A stretch of DNA of 64,000 nt from JAZLFH01 sp045615705 (lineage in GTDB: Bacteria > Bacillota > Clostridia > UMGS1883): contig JAZLFH010000017.1 of NCBI GenBank assembly GCA_045615705.1, forward strand, positions 1 through 64,000, given 5' to 3'. Under the pieces are notes generated by a model, which did not search any database, had not been told where the DNA came from, and saw only the letters and a list, made by a program, of their open reading frames with translations. How positions within the stretch are numbered: the stretch's first letter is position 1; every line of letters begins with the position of its first letter. The position numbers and the translations under genes were made by a program. Of the stretch, positions 9,124-17,687 are shown piece after piece.

Positions 9124-9152
9124 AGTATAAATTATAATTTAAAATATGTCAA
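9124..9152 (-). promoter_or_regulatory. Sigma-A promoter of SLH protein 1
   Basis: On the minus strand TTGACA (9152-9147), a 17-base AT-rich spacer and TATACT (9129-9124) stand about 50 bases before the start codon. Confidence 0.75.
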
Positions 9153-9204
9153 GCATAATATTTAGAAAAAAACATTTAATTTTTTGTTAATAAATTTTCT
9201 TGAA

Positions 9205-10200
9205 TTAAAACGAAATATTTGCCGTGGCATTTAAATCAAGTTTGGCAAGAATTCCTTTTTTGTAGTTTAAATATCCGGCACCGGCAACCATAACAGCGTT
9301 ATCGGTACATAACAAGAGATCGGGGCAAAAGAAGTCCATGCCGTTTTCTTTCGCCTTTCTTTGCATTTTTTCTCTGAGTTTTTTGTTTGCACTAACCCCG
9401 CCTGCGATCGCAATTTTGTTACAACTCACCCTTTTTGACGCTTCTATGGTATTTGATACCAACACATCGGTAACCGCTTCTTCAAATGAAGCTGAAATGT
9501 CTGCCTTTGATATAGGTTCTTTTGCTTGCTCTTTTTTGTGAACATAATTTATTACCGCTGTTTTAAGTCCGCTGAAACTGAAATCAAGGTCGTTGTGCGG
9601 TCTTGGAAAATTTACGGCATCAGGATTTCCTTCAAGTGCCAACTTGCTTATCTTAGGCCCTCCGGGATATCCGAGTCCCAAAACTCTTGCCACTTTGTCA
9701 AACGCTTCGCCCGGTGCATCGTCCTCCGTCTGACCAAGAGTTTCAAAATCATAATAATTTTTCACATTTATTATATGGCTGTGTCCGCCTGATGCAACCA
9801 GACAGACAAACGGCGGTTTTAAATCTTTATTCGTTACATAGTTAGCAGCAATATGTGCATGAATGTGATTTACCGGGACAAGCGGTTTTTTTACCGCATA
9901 AGAAAGAGCCTTTGCAGTTGAAACTCCCGCAAGAAGCGAACCGATAAGACCGGGCGTATCGGTTACCGCAATTGCAGATAAATCCGAAAATGTTACATTT
10001 GCTTCTTTAAGTGCCGAATCTATCACGGTTATAATTTTTTCGATATGTCTTCTTGACGCAATTTCAGGCACCACTCCACCGTATTTTTCGTGTTCCTTAA
10101 TCTGCGTGTATATTATATTTGATAAAACATTTCTTCCGTCTGCTACAACCGATGCAGCCGTTTCATCGCACGATGTTTCTATGCCCAAAATCAAGTCCAT
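9205..10200 (-). CDS. tsaD: tRNA N6-adenosine threonylcarbamoyltransferase
   Basis: TsaD transfers the threonylcarbamoyl group from TC-AMP to A37 of ANN-decoding tRNAs (t6A). The 331-residue protein has the N-terminal GIETSCDETAASVV, the metal-binding HIHAHIAANYV pair of histidines, ASGGHSHI, TEDDAPGEAFDKVAR, and the C-terminal GGVSANKKLR. It lies 4 bases after the phosphatase-RimI fusion and closes the six-gene minus-strand operon that also contains tsaC. The partner genes tsaB and tsaE are not in the window. Confidence 0.96.
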   Translation of the reverse strand: MDLILGIETSCDETAASVVADGRNVLSNIIYTQIKEHEKYGGVVPEIASRRHIEKIITVIDSALKEANVTFSDLSAIAVTDTPGLIGSLLAGVSTAKALSYAVKKPLVPVNHIHAHIAANYVTNKDLKPPFVCLVASGGHSHIINVKNYYDFETLGQTEDDAPGEAFDKVARVLGLGYPGGPKISKLALEGNPDAVNFPRPHNDLDFSFSGLKTAVINYVHKKEQAKEPISKADISASFEEAVTDVLVSNTIEASKRVSCNKIAIAGGVSANKKLREKMQRKAKENGMDFFCPDLLLCTDNAVMVAGAGYLNYKKGILAKLDLNATANISF

Positions 10201-10204
10201 TTTC

Positions 10205-11053
10205 TCACCCTATATCCTTTGTCATAACTATTGCATTTTCGTTATTGTCGGAATAATATTTTTTTCTTACTCCGCATGTTGAAAATCCAAGTTTGTCGTA
10301 CAACATTTTTGCACAAGTGTTACTTTCTCTCACATCAAGAAAAATCTTTTTTGCATTTAACTCTCTTGCACTGTTTTCAACAGCGTTCATTATGCGAGTT
10401 CCGATACCGCATCTTCTGTAATCTTCAAGGACGGAAACCGTCATTATATGTATTTCGTCAAAAATCATCTTAAATCCGCCATATCCTATAACTTTTCCTA
10501 AATGTTCCGCAGAAAAGTAATAAGAATCCGGATTTTTAAGTTCTTCTTTAAGCATCGTTTCATTCCAAGTAACTGCTTTTGTTTTTCTTTCAACATCAAT
10601 TATTTCTTCAATATCTTGTGGGATGGTTTTCCGTACACTAATGTGTGTAAGTTTATCAACACACTTTTTTATATTTTCGGCACATTTAAAATATTCATCC
10701 AAACCCATTCCGAAAGGGTCTTGTATATCTTTGTCAAATCCTGTATATTCGCACAGTGTGAATGTTTTTTTTGAAATTGTTTCATCGACAGACAATATAA
10801 AATCTTTTTGTCTTTCGGTCATTGTAAGAATTAAATCGCTTTCTTCCGTCATTTTATAAGTAAGTTGCTTTGAACGGTGCTTTCTTATATCTATTCCGAA
10901 TTTTTCCATGGTAATTATTGCGTTTTCCGAGGCTAATGACGGTTCATACACGGAAAGTCCGGCAGAAATCGCTCCATTTAACTTATTATTATAAAACGCT
11001 TCTGCCATAGGACTTCTGCAAGTGTTTCCCGTGCAAATAAAAAGAACTTTCAA
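10205..11053 (-). CDS. Fusion: YwlE-type arginine phosphatase (N) + RimI-type N-acetyltransferase (C)
   Basis: The 282-residue protein joins two enzymes. Residues 1-138 are a low-molecular-weight phosphatase with the P-loop CTGNTCRS (Cys7-Ser14) and the general-acid motif DPFG (Asp112). The threonine at loop position 11 matches the residue known to select phosphoarginine in Bacillus YwlE. Residues 139-282 are a GNAT domain of RimI type (SVLEDYRRCGIGTRIM, NTCAKMLYDKLGF). RimI acetylates ribosomal protein S18. Its start overlaps the tsaC stop by 4 bases and tsaD follows after 4 bases. The frame is continuous, so this is a real fusion. The substrate of each half is inferred. Confidence 0.88.
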   Translation of the reverse strand: MKVLFICTGNTCRSPMAEAFYNNKLNGAISAGLSVYEPSLASENAIITMEKFGIDIRKHRSKQLTYKMTEESDLILTMTERQKDFILSVDETISKKTFTLCEYTGFDKDIQDPFGMGLDEYFKCAENIKKCVDKLTHISVRKTIPQDIEEIIDVERKTKAVTWNETMLKEELKNPDSYYFSAEHLGKVIGYGGFKMIFDEIHIMTVSVLEDYRRCGIGTRIMNAVENSARELNAKKIFLDVRESNTCAKMLYDKLGFSTCGVRKKYYSDNNENAIVMTKDIG

Positions 11054-12036
11054 ATTATTTTTCCTCCCGCAGATTTCAAAAGACGATTTCTGATTGCTTC
11101 GCCAATGCCGTTTTTATCCGGAAGTACAGCAAATACTGCATCTGCTCCGTCTAAGTCTGCCTTTCTGAGCAAATAAAAGAGCCTTGCTCCGTATTCTTCT
11201 TTACTCTCGCCTGCACTGTACATTAAAGGAAATCTTTCGTCTTTTTCGGCGTTAAATGTGATGAGACAAGGTTTTTTAAAGCCTTTTGTATCTATATTTT
11301 TAAAATCCTCGTACAAAATTACTTCTGCATCGGGACTGTAATGGGTATATTTCATTCCCGGACATTTCGGAGCATCGGAAGAAAATCCGCCATACTCGGC
11401 ATCGCCAATAACCTCTCGTATTTCTTCAAGAGAAATTCCTCCCGGTCTGAGAATTGTGGGGACATCTTGTGTCATATCAATAACGGTGGATTCAAGACCT
11501 ATCATACTTTTACCGCCGTCAATTATCATATCAATTTTCCCTTGCATATCGCAAATTACATGCTCTGCTACGGTTGGACTCGGTTTTCCGGAAATATTTG
11601 CACTCGGTGCGGCGATAGGAGTTTTTGACTCCGTAATAAGTGCGTTTGCTACGCTGTGGCTCGGAAGCCTTACCGCAACCGTATCCAAAGATGCGGTTAC
11701 GACATCCGGAACAGAACTTCTTTTTTTCATAATCATAGTGAGCGGTCCGCCCCAAAATGCTTGTGCCAAACTGATTGCTTTTTGCGGGAACTCTCGTACC
11801 AACATTTCCACATCGCCGATTGTTGCGATATGTGCAATAAGGGGGTTGTCGCAAGGTCTTCCTTTTGCGGCAAAAATACTTTTTACCGCTTCGGGATTAA
11901 AGGCATCCGCTCCAAGTCCGTAAACTGTTTCGGTAGGAAACGCCACAAGCCCGCCTCGTCTTATTATATCTCCTGCATCTTTTAATAAATTTTTATCTAC
12001 TGTTTCCGGATTTACTTTTATAATTTTCGTATCCAT
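11050..12036 (-). CDS. tsaC: L-threonylcarbamoyladenylate synthase, Sua5 type
   Basis: The 328-residue protein makes threonylcarbamoyl-AMP from threonine, bicarbonate and ATP, the first step of t6A. The YrdC domain covers residues 1-200 (GGLVAFPTETVYGLGADA, KGRPCDNPLIAH, PIAAPSANISGKPSPT) and is followed by the C-terminal Sua5 domain (YTHYSPDAEVILY). The length fits Sua5 rather than short YrdC. Next to it stands the YwlE-type phosphatase, as Bacillus ywlC lies near ywlE. Confidence 0.95.
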   Translation of the reverse strand: MDTKIIKVNPETVDKNLLKDAGDIIRRGGLVAFPTETVYGLGADAFNPEAVKSIFAAKGRPCDNPLIAHIATIGDVEMLVREFPQKAISLAQAFWGGPLTMIMKKRSSVPDVVTASLDTVAVRLPSHSVANALITESKTPIAAPSANISGKPSPTVAEHVICDMQGKIDMIIDGGKSMIGLESTVIDMTQDVPTILRPGGISLEEIREVIGDAEYGGFSSDAPKCPGMKYTHYSPDAEVILYEDFKNIDTKGFKKPCLITFNAEKDERFPLMYSAGESKEEYGARLFYLLRKADLDGADAVFAVLPDKNGIGEAIRNRLLKSAGGKII

Positions 12037-12041
12037 TTATG

Positions 12042-12770
12042 TCATTCTCCGTATCTTGGCGGCATTTTTCTCTTATGTTCGCTAACGCTATGGTATCTTT
12101 CAATAATTTTTTTATCTTTTTCATTTGATTTTCCGAAAAGAATATGCATATCAATAGCCGGGTAAGTTACCCCCATTTCCTTTTCGTCCGTTTGTCCTTC
12201 AAAAAGTCCCGCTGACGGTGCTTTATTTATTATTGTTTCCGGTACTTTTAAAAATTTTAAAAACTCATAAACTTCCGTAACAGTAAGGTCTGCAATAGGG
12301 TTAAAGTCGTACGCACCATCGCCCCACTTTGTAAAATACCCCATATAATACTCGCTTTTGTTACCTGTTCCTGCAACAAGTCTGTTCTCCGATGCTCCTA
12401 TTGAGTAAAGTGTTGTCATTCTGAGTCTTGGTGCCATATTTGTAAGTGCATTATTATTTAATTCGGTTTTCCCTTCCAATGCTTTTATTAAAGACTCTTT
12501 TACATTACTTAAATCAACCATACGGTTCTCTATATTAAACTTTTCACAGACTTTTTTTGCATCGTCAATGTCCGAACCAAAGTTTTGCTTGGATTGACAC
12601 GGAAGCATAACACTTACTGTATTATCACACGCCATTTTACATAAAATGCCCGCCAGCGTGCAATCCTTTCCGCCGCTATTTCCAAATACAATTCCCTCTG
12701 CTCCGCTTTTTTCTATAATTTCTCGTATATATAAAACTCTGTTTTTTACTTCTTGGTTGTAATCTCGCAT
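12042..12770 (-). CDS. nadE: NH3-dependent NAD(+) synthase
   Basis: The 242-residue protein is the ammonia-dependent form, with no glutaminase domain. It has the PP-loop GNSGGKDCTLAG (usual form SGGxDS; the serine is a cysteine here), GTGNKSEYYMGYFTKWGDG, and the C-terminal KRKMPP. It amidates nicotinate adenine dinucleotide to NAD. It lies 9 bases after the ABC transporter and 5 before tsaC. A second NAD gene, pncB, is at 23578. Confidence 0.93.
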   Translation of the reverse strand: MRDYNQEVKNRVLYIREIIEKSGAEGIVFGNSGGKDCTLAGILCKMACDNTVSVMLPCQSKQNFGSDIDDAKKVCEKFNIENRMVDLSNVKESLIKALEGKTELNNNALTNMAPRLRMTTLYSIGASENRLVAGTGNKSEYYMGYFTKWGDGAYDFNPIADLTVTEVYEFLKFLKVPETIINKAPSAGLFEGQTDEKEMGVTYPAIDMHILFGKSNEKDKKIIERYHSVSEHKRKMPPRYGE

Positions 12771-12779
12771 CTTATCTCC

Positions 12780-14429
12780 TTATATGCTGTACATATTATC
12801 ACACATTTTTGCAGTCTGCTCTCGGTGTGTAATCATAAGTATAGTCTTTTTCCCGTACATTTTTTCTATTCCTTCCAATACTCGCTTTTCAGTATTGCTG
12901 TCAAGCGCCGATGTCGCCTCGTCAAGAATAAGTATCTTGGCATTTCTTATGAGTGCTCTTGCTATTGCAATTCTTTGTGCCTGTCCTTCGCTAAGTCCTG
13001 TCGCTCTTTCACCTATTACGCTGTCTAATCCGCCTTTTAATTCAAACACAAACTCCGCATTTGAAGCCATAAGTGCCTCTTTAAGCATTTCATCGTCTGC
13101 GGCAGGGTTTCCTTGCAAAAGATTTTCCCTTATTGTACCCGAAAAAAGCGTGTTTCCCTGTGGAACATATCCGAAAAGCATTCTCGTTTTTGCACCAACT
13201 GTGATATTTTCCTCACAATCTAACCTTATTTCTCCCTCGTCCGGGGTAATAAGTCCTAAAAGAAGCCTTATTAGAGTTGTCTTTCCTTCGCCCGATGGTC
13301 CTACTATTGCGGTTTTCTTCCCGCTTTCAATTTCTATATTCAAATTATTTAAAACTTTTTTGTCTTTCTCGTACGAAAAGCTTACATTCTTTATTGAAAC
13401 GCCGATGTTTTTATCACTTTCCGTTAAAGAAACAACTTTTCTGTCCAAAAAAACATTTTCTTCCGGCAAGTCAATGATTTCAAGCAATCTTTTTGACGAT
13501 GTTAATGCCCCTACCCCGTTCGGAATCATAGAGAGTACCTTTTTTGCAGGTGCTTGAACACGGCTTATGAGTTGAAACAACATTACAAGTGTTCCTATCG
13601 CACTTGTGATTCCGCCATCATAAAATCTGAATACGCACCAACCGAATATTAAAAGTGCCATAAACTGATAAACGGCATTTAAAACCGCTCTTGCAACTGT
13701 TGTGTACTTCGTCTGCGAAAGCGATGAATCATAATACTCTGATTGAATGTCTTTAAATGCAGCGGCAATTCTTTCCGATACCGAAAAAGTCTTTATTACC
13801 AGAAGGTTTTGAAGTGATTCCTGCAAAAAACTTTGATTTTTTCCGTATAATTTATAGTTTTTTTCATTGTATTTTCTGATTCTTTTTGTAACCGAACCGG
13901 AAACCAAGACAAGTATCGGCAGAAGTGCCACCGTCAAAATCGCTATCGTCCAATCATAATACACTAAAATCGAAAATGAAAGCAAAACCTCAATTACACT
14001 CGTAATTGCAACAGGCAAAAAATCAACCGCACCCGACACAACATTTGAACAATCTCTTGTGAGTCTGTTGAGAAGGTCACCACTATGATAATTGTTCGTG
14101 CTTTTCCATTCAGTTTCAAGCAGTTTTTCAAACAATTCCTGTCTTATCTGATTTGTTGTTTTAAGGCTTACCTTGGAAGACAAAATCAATGTGTAGCACT
14201 CTGTCAAAATCATGAAGGCTCCCAAAACAGCGATAGAGATTGCGTAATACAGTATTCTTTCATTGTTTCCCATAAAACCGTCTACGATTTTTTTTGATAA
14301 CAATGCAAAAGCCACACCTGCAACGGCAGAAAAAATCCCCATTACAGTTATGGCTATAAGTTCAACTGCATTTCGCTTTGTATATGAGGCTATATACCCG
14401 GCCTCGTTTTTAAGCGATTTGCCCATCAT
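12780..14429 (-). CDS. ABC transporter, fused membrane and ATPase domains
   Basis: The 549-residue half-transporter has an N-terminal six-helix exporter domain (about 1-300) and a C-terminal ATPase with Walker A GPSGEGKTTL, Walker B ILILDEATSALD and the H-loop histidine in MITHR. The signature reads LSEGQ rather than LSGGQ, a common natural variant. Exporters of this type work as dimers; the substrate is unknown. The start overlaps the stop of the upstream tyrosine kinase by 4 bases (ATGA), which points to coupled expression and perhaps a shared envelope role. Confidence 0.9.
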   Translation of the reverse strand: MMGKSLKNEAGYIASYTKRNAVELIAITVMGIFSAVAGVAFALLSKKIVDGFMGNNERILYYAISIAVLGAFMILTECYTLILSSKVSLKTTNQIRQELFEKLLETEWKSTNNYHSGDLLNRLTRDCSNVVSGAVDFLPVAITSVIEVLLSFSILVYYDWTIAILTVALLPILVLVSGSVTKRIRKYNEKNYKLYGKNQSFLQESLQNLLVIKTFSVSERIAAAFKDIQSEYYDSSLSQTKYTTVARAVLNAVYQFMALLIFGWCVFRFYDGGITSAIGTLVMLFQLISRVQAPAKKVLSMIPNGVGALTSSKRLLEIIDLPEENVFLDRKVVSLTESDKNIGVSIKNVSFSYEKDKKVLNNLNIEIESGKKTAIVGPSGEGKTTLIRLLLGLITPDEGEIRLDCEENITVGAKTRMLFGYVPQGNTLFSGTIRENLLQGNPAADDEMLKEALMASNAEFVFELKGGLDSVIGERATGLSEGQAQRIAIARALIRNAKILILDEATSALDSNTEKRVLEGIEKMYGKKTILMITHREQTAKMCDNMYSI

Positions 14430-16003
14430 TTACTTTTGTTCTCCTTTTCATCGGCTTCTTCTTTGGAGCGATGAGAACCTCCATATCCGTAATAACCGTA
14501 GTAACCATAGTAACCGCGATGACCTCTGGAAGAATAGTAGTAACCTTTTTTATGATAGTAGTATCTTGTGCTTGGTAAGATTCCGCCGTAGTCAACATTA
14601 TTAAAGATAAATCCGATTATTTCAGAACTTCCCTGAGACAAATCCTCTATTGCAGAAACAACTTCCTTAACTTTCGCAACATCCTGACGGACAACCATAA
14701 CCGTTGCATCAACCATATTTGAAAGTACCATGGCATCTGCAACAAGTTTTGCAGGCGGAGTATCTACTATAATGTAATCGTACTTTTCCTTCATTTTTTC
14801 AAGGATTTCTTTGAACTGACTGTTTGAAAGAAGCTCACTTGAATTTCTTCTCGGTGAACTGCTTACCAAAAGGTCAAGGTTCATATCATCCTGGTGAATT
14901 ATTGCATCTTCTATTTTTATTCTGCCTTCAAGAACATCGATAATTCTGCGGTTTTTATTTTTTTCCATATCAACATCGCAGATAAGATGTACCGCAGGTT
15001 TTCTAAGGTCAGCATCAACAAACAATACTTTTTTGTTGTTCTGTGCAAGTGCTATTGCAATATTAACCGCAACCGTTGTTTTACCTTCATTTTCAAGGCT
15101 CGATGCAATCATAAATGTCTTATAGCCTTTTTTCGCTGAAACATTTTCAATTTTTGTACGAATGGCTCTGTATGTTTCAATGAATGTTGAATCCAATCTC
15201 TTGTTCGTAAGAAGAAGCGGTGTCTTTTTAAGTGCTTGCTTTTTAACAGGCTTTATTACATGGTGAACAGTGCCGATAAGGTTCAAATTCGCAGATGATT
15301 GAAGCGAAGATGCTGTCTTTACGGTATTCTTGAAATAATACATTAAGAAAAGTATTGCAAATGAAATTCCGAATCCAATCAAAAATCCGATAATCGTAAA
15401 CAGTTTACTGTTAGTATTCGGGTTTGGAAGCGGTAAATTCTTTTCATAATTAAACGCATAAGTCGGTTGTTCCAAAACTGACAAACTTCCTGTCAAAACA
15501 GCTTTTTCCGCAACAGGTTCAATTATATCGATAATAGTCTTTGCAACATCGTATGAAATTCTGTAATCTTGTGATGTTACCGACATTTCCATGATATTAG
15601 TCTTTGTAATAAGGTTTGTTGCAACAGTATACTGTGTTGATTTATACCCGGTCTTATCTTCAACTGTCTGCAAGACATCTCTGCTCGTTATGATATACCC
15701 GTAAGTACTTGCAAGATATTCGGCAGTCATAAAGTCTGTTGTAGTTTGATAGTAGTAAGCACCGGGAGTATTTTCGCTGTTTTTCGTGCTTATTGCCATA
15801 CTTGCTCTTGATGTATAAGACGGCACATATATGATACGAGCGTATGTAAGTCCTATAACAGCAAGTGCTACTGCACATATCGCAACAATCCACCATTTAG
15901 AAATAACATTTCTGATGGTCATAAGCACTTCAAGATAAATATCCGATTGTTCTACTTTTAAACTGTCATTTGAAGGATAATAGTTATTTTTCTCTTCTGC
16001 CAT
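14426..16003 (-). CDS. Wzc-like protein-tyrosine kinase with fused Wzz domain and Tyr-rich tail
   Basis: The 525-residue protein has a Wzz chain-length domain between two membrane helices (about 37-57 and 205-228) and a cytoplasmic BY-kinase with Walker A ENEGKTT, Walker A' VLFVDADLRKP and Walker B YDYIIVDTPP. The tail carries a dense tyrosine cluster (RYYYHKKGYYYSSRGHRGYY and on), the usual autophosphorylation site. Firmicutes generally split these parts into two proteins; here they are one, as in Gram-negative Wzc. A TTG frame opens at 16021, but the ATG at 16003 gives the better start. No capsule glycosyltransferase genes adjoin it. Confidence 0.9.
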   Translation of the reverse strand: MAEEKNNYYPSNDSLKVEQSDIYLEVLMTIRNVISKWWIVAICAVALAVIGLTYARIIYVPSYTSRASMAISTKNSENTPGAYYYQTTTDFMTAEYLASTYGYIITSRDVLQTVEDKTGYKSTQYTVATNLITKTNIMEMSVTSQDYRISYDVAKTIIDIIEPVAEKAVLTGSLSVLEQPTYAFNYEKNLPLPNPNTNSKLFTIIGFLIGFGISFAILFLMYYFKNTVKTASSLQSSANLNLIGTVHHVIKPVKKQALKKTPLLLTNKRLDSTFIETYRAIRTKIENVSAKKGYKTFMIASSLENEGKTTVAVNIAIALAQNNKKVLFVDADLRKPAVHLICDVDMEKNKNRRIIDVLEGRIKIEDAIIHQDDMNLDLLVSSSPRRNSSELLSNSQFKEILEKMKEKYDYIIVDTPPAKLVADAMVLSNMVDATVMVVRQDVAKVKEVVSAIEDLSQGSSEIIGFIFNNVDYGGILPSTRYYYHKKGYYYSSRGHRGYYGYYGYYGYGGSHRSKEEADEKENKSK

Positions 16004-16051
16004 ATAAACACAACCTATCAAGATTAATTATTTTTTCCCATTCTTGTAGTA

Positions 16052-16080
16052 ATGTTAACACCTTTTTTTATATTAGTCAA
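16052..16080 (-). promoter_or_regulatory. Promoter of the kinase-ABC-nadE-tsaC-fusion-tsaD operon
   Basis: On the minus strand TTGACT (16080-16075), a 17-base spacer and TAACAT (16057-16052). The -35 box is directly behind the T-tract of the dacF terminator. Confidence 0.65.
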
Positions 16081-16081
16081 G

Positions 16082-16112
16082 AAAAAATTACGAGATATTC
16101 TTATCTCGTAAT
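16082..16112 (-). terminator. Terminator of the dacF-type gene
   Basis: On the minus strand ATTACGAGAT pairs with ATCTCGTAAT (10 bp, 6-base loop), followed by T6. The upstream arm lies inside the last codons of the carboxypeptidase gene, whose stop is at 16103-16101. Confidence 0.85.
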
Positions 16113-17222
16113 TCCTCTTGCAAAGTCAAAGAAAAAGTCAAGCGGTGTCTTTTTAGGCACATCTTCTTCTGCAACAACTGTTGTTTCCCCTATTATTTCG
16201 CCTTCAAGTGTATATGTTATCTTACCGAGTTCTGCATCTTTTTTAATTGGTGCGGTTACACACTCTTGTATGCTTACTTGTTTGTTGATTTTTTCTTTAT
16301 CTTGTTTTTTGATTACTGCACGGTATCCGTTTTTCACAACCGCTCCTACCGAGTCTTTCTTTCCTTTTTTAACTTTTACCTCGGATACTTTCTTGTTTTC
16401 TTCTTCATTTCCTACTGTAAAATAGTTGTCAAACCCATAGTCAAGCATATTAGATACTGACTTGAATCTTTCTTTTGAGTTAGGACTTGCAAGTACAACT
16501 GCTATCAGTTGCATTCCGTCTCTTTCCGCTGTTCCGCAAAGACAACAATGAGCCTTACTTGTAGAGCCTGTTTTTAAGCCGTTTGCACCTTTATAAAACC
16601 TTATGAGTTTATTTGTGTTTGCCAGTTGGAATTTTCCGTCTCTTAATGTGTCCATCCAAATGGTGGTAAAGTTAAAAATGTCTTTGTGTTTTAAAAGTTC
16701 CCTTGCCATAATCGCAATGTCGTAGGCAGACGAATAGTGATTATCGCTGTCAAGTCCGTTGGTGTTTTCAAAATGAGTATTCAGCATCCCGAGTTCGCTT
16801 GCACGGTTATTCATCATATTGACAAAGTTTTCTTCGCTGCCTGCCAAAAATTCTCCCATTGCCACGCAAGCATCATTTGCCGATGCAACGGTTATTCCTT
16901 TTAGGAGGTCTTTTACACTCATTTTTTCTCCGGCGTCCAAATAAATGGTGCTTCCGCCCATGCTCTTTGCTCTTTCTGAGGCTGTTACAACAGTGTCATA
17001 AGTTATATCTCCTCTTTCCAATGCCTCCATTATCAAAAGAACCGTCATTATCTTTGTAACACTTGCCGGCGGAAGTTGTTCATTTGCGTTGTTTTCGTAC
17101 AGAATGCTTCCCGTAGACGCTTCCATAAGAATTGACGATTTTGCGTTAACAACAGGTTCTGCCGACACGCAAATATTAAAAGAAAATATTAAAACTAATA
17201 AGACTAACAGTGTTTTTTTCAA
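16101..17222 (-). CDS. D-alanyl-D-alanine carboxypeptidase (DacF/PBP5 family)
   Basis: The 373-residue protein has a signal peptide, the SxxK motif in PPASVTKIM (Ser54, Lys57), an SAN motif in TVASANDACVA and KTG in GLKTGSTSKAHC, the three motifs of class C penicillin-binding proteins. A PBP5-type C-terminal beta domain follows. It trims the terminal D-alanine of peptidoglycan stem peptides. The start codon is TTG, with AAAGGAAGTG upstream. In Bacillus dacF is tied to sporulation, while dacA is vegetative; sequence alone does not decide. Confidence 0.92.
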   Translation of the reverse strand: MKKTLLVLLVLIFSFNICVSAEPVVNAKSSILMEASTGSILYENNANEQLPPASVTKIMTVLLIMEALERGDITYDTVVTASERAKSMGGSTIYLDAGEKMSVKDLLKGITVASANDACVAMGEFLAGSEENFVNMMNNRASELGMLNTHFENTNGLDSDNHYSSAYDIAIMARELLKHKDIFNFTTIWMDTLRDGKFQLANTNKLIRFYKGANGLKTGSTSKAHCCLCGTAERDGMQLIAVVLASPNSKERFKSVSNMLDYGFDNYFTVGNEEENKKVSEVKVKKGKKDSVGAVVKNGYRAVIKKQDKEKINKQVSIQECVTAPIKKDAELGKITYTLEGEIIGETTVVAEEDVPKKTPLDFFFDFARGITR

Positions 17223-17280
17223 ATTGGCACTTCCTTTCTTTCCTATTTTGCACGGAAGTTTGTTTTATATTCTCATTATG

Positions 17281-17309
17281 TTGACACTTTTCTCTTAAAG
17301 TCTTATAAT
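17281..17309 (+). promoter_or_regulatory. Perfect-consensus sigma-A promoter before the ybaK remnant
   Basis: TTGACA at 17281-17286 and TATAAT at 17304-17309 with exactly 17 bases between them. GGTGAT at 17315-17320 then supplies a ribosome site for the ATG at 17325. Confidence 0.85.
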
Positions 17310-17324
17310 CGGTTTGGTGATACT

Positions 17325-17530
17325 ATGAAAAATGATAAAGTCAAAACAAATGCAATGAGAATACTCGATTCCAATAAAATTGAGTATATTCATCACTCTT
17401 ACAATAACACAGACGGTCAAATTGATGGTGTTTCCGTTTCACAAAAATAGGAATTCCGCCCGAAAAAGTTTTTAACACGCTTGTAGGCATTGAAATGTTA
17501 TACAAACACGCCTCAAAGTATGAATTTTAG
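17325..17530 (+). pseudogene. Remnant of ybaK/ebsC (Cys-tRNA(Pro) deacylase), frameshifted and truncated
   Basis: From ATG 17325 the frame reads MKNDKVKTNAMRILDSNK and continues to GQIDGVSVSQK, then stops at TAG 17448-17450. Shifting by one base (from 17447) continues the family sequence IGIPPEKVFNTLV, as if one A were lost from the A5 run at 17443-17447. After NTLV the similarity ends, and a stop follows at 17528. Intact members are about 155-160 residues, so roughly two thirds is missing. The family edits mischarged Cys-tRNA(Pro). The promoter and ribosome site are intact. The 17223-17687 stretch holds no other gene that I can support. Confidence 0.82.
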
Positions 17531-17625
17531 AGTCTTTTTAGCTTGTCGTCCTTAAAAGGCGACAGCCTTGTTGCGTCCTCCACACTAAAAATACATAATT
17601 ATGTTTTTATCGTATTTTTCTATGC

Positions 17626-17654
17626 TGGACAAAACAAAAAAAATATGATATTAT
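17626..17654 (+). promoter_or_regulatory. Promoter of SLH protein 2
   Basis: TGGACA at 17626-17631 and TATTAT at 17649-17654, 17-base spacer, about 34 bases before the TTG start. Confidence 0.65.
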
Positions 17655-17687
17655 ATTGCATAATGGAATGATGCGGAGGTGAGTGCC

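Noticed and set aside
12042..12770. Possible damage in nadE because the PP-loop reads SGGKDC
   Set aside because: All other motifs are intact and the length is normal; a Ser-to-Cys change at this site is tolerable as a natural variant.
12780..14429. ABC signature LSEGQ as an inactivating change
   Set aside because: The second glycine position is variable in functional exporters, and Walker A, Walker B and H-loop are intact.
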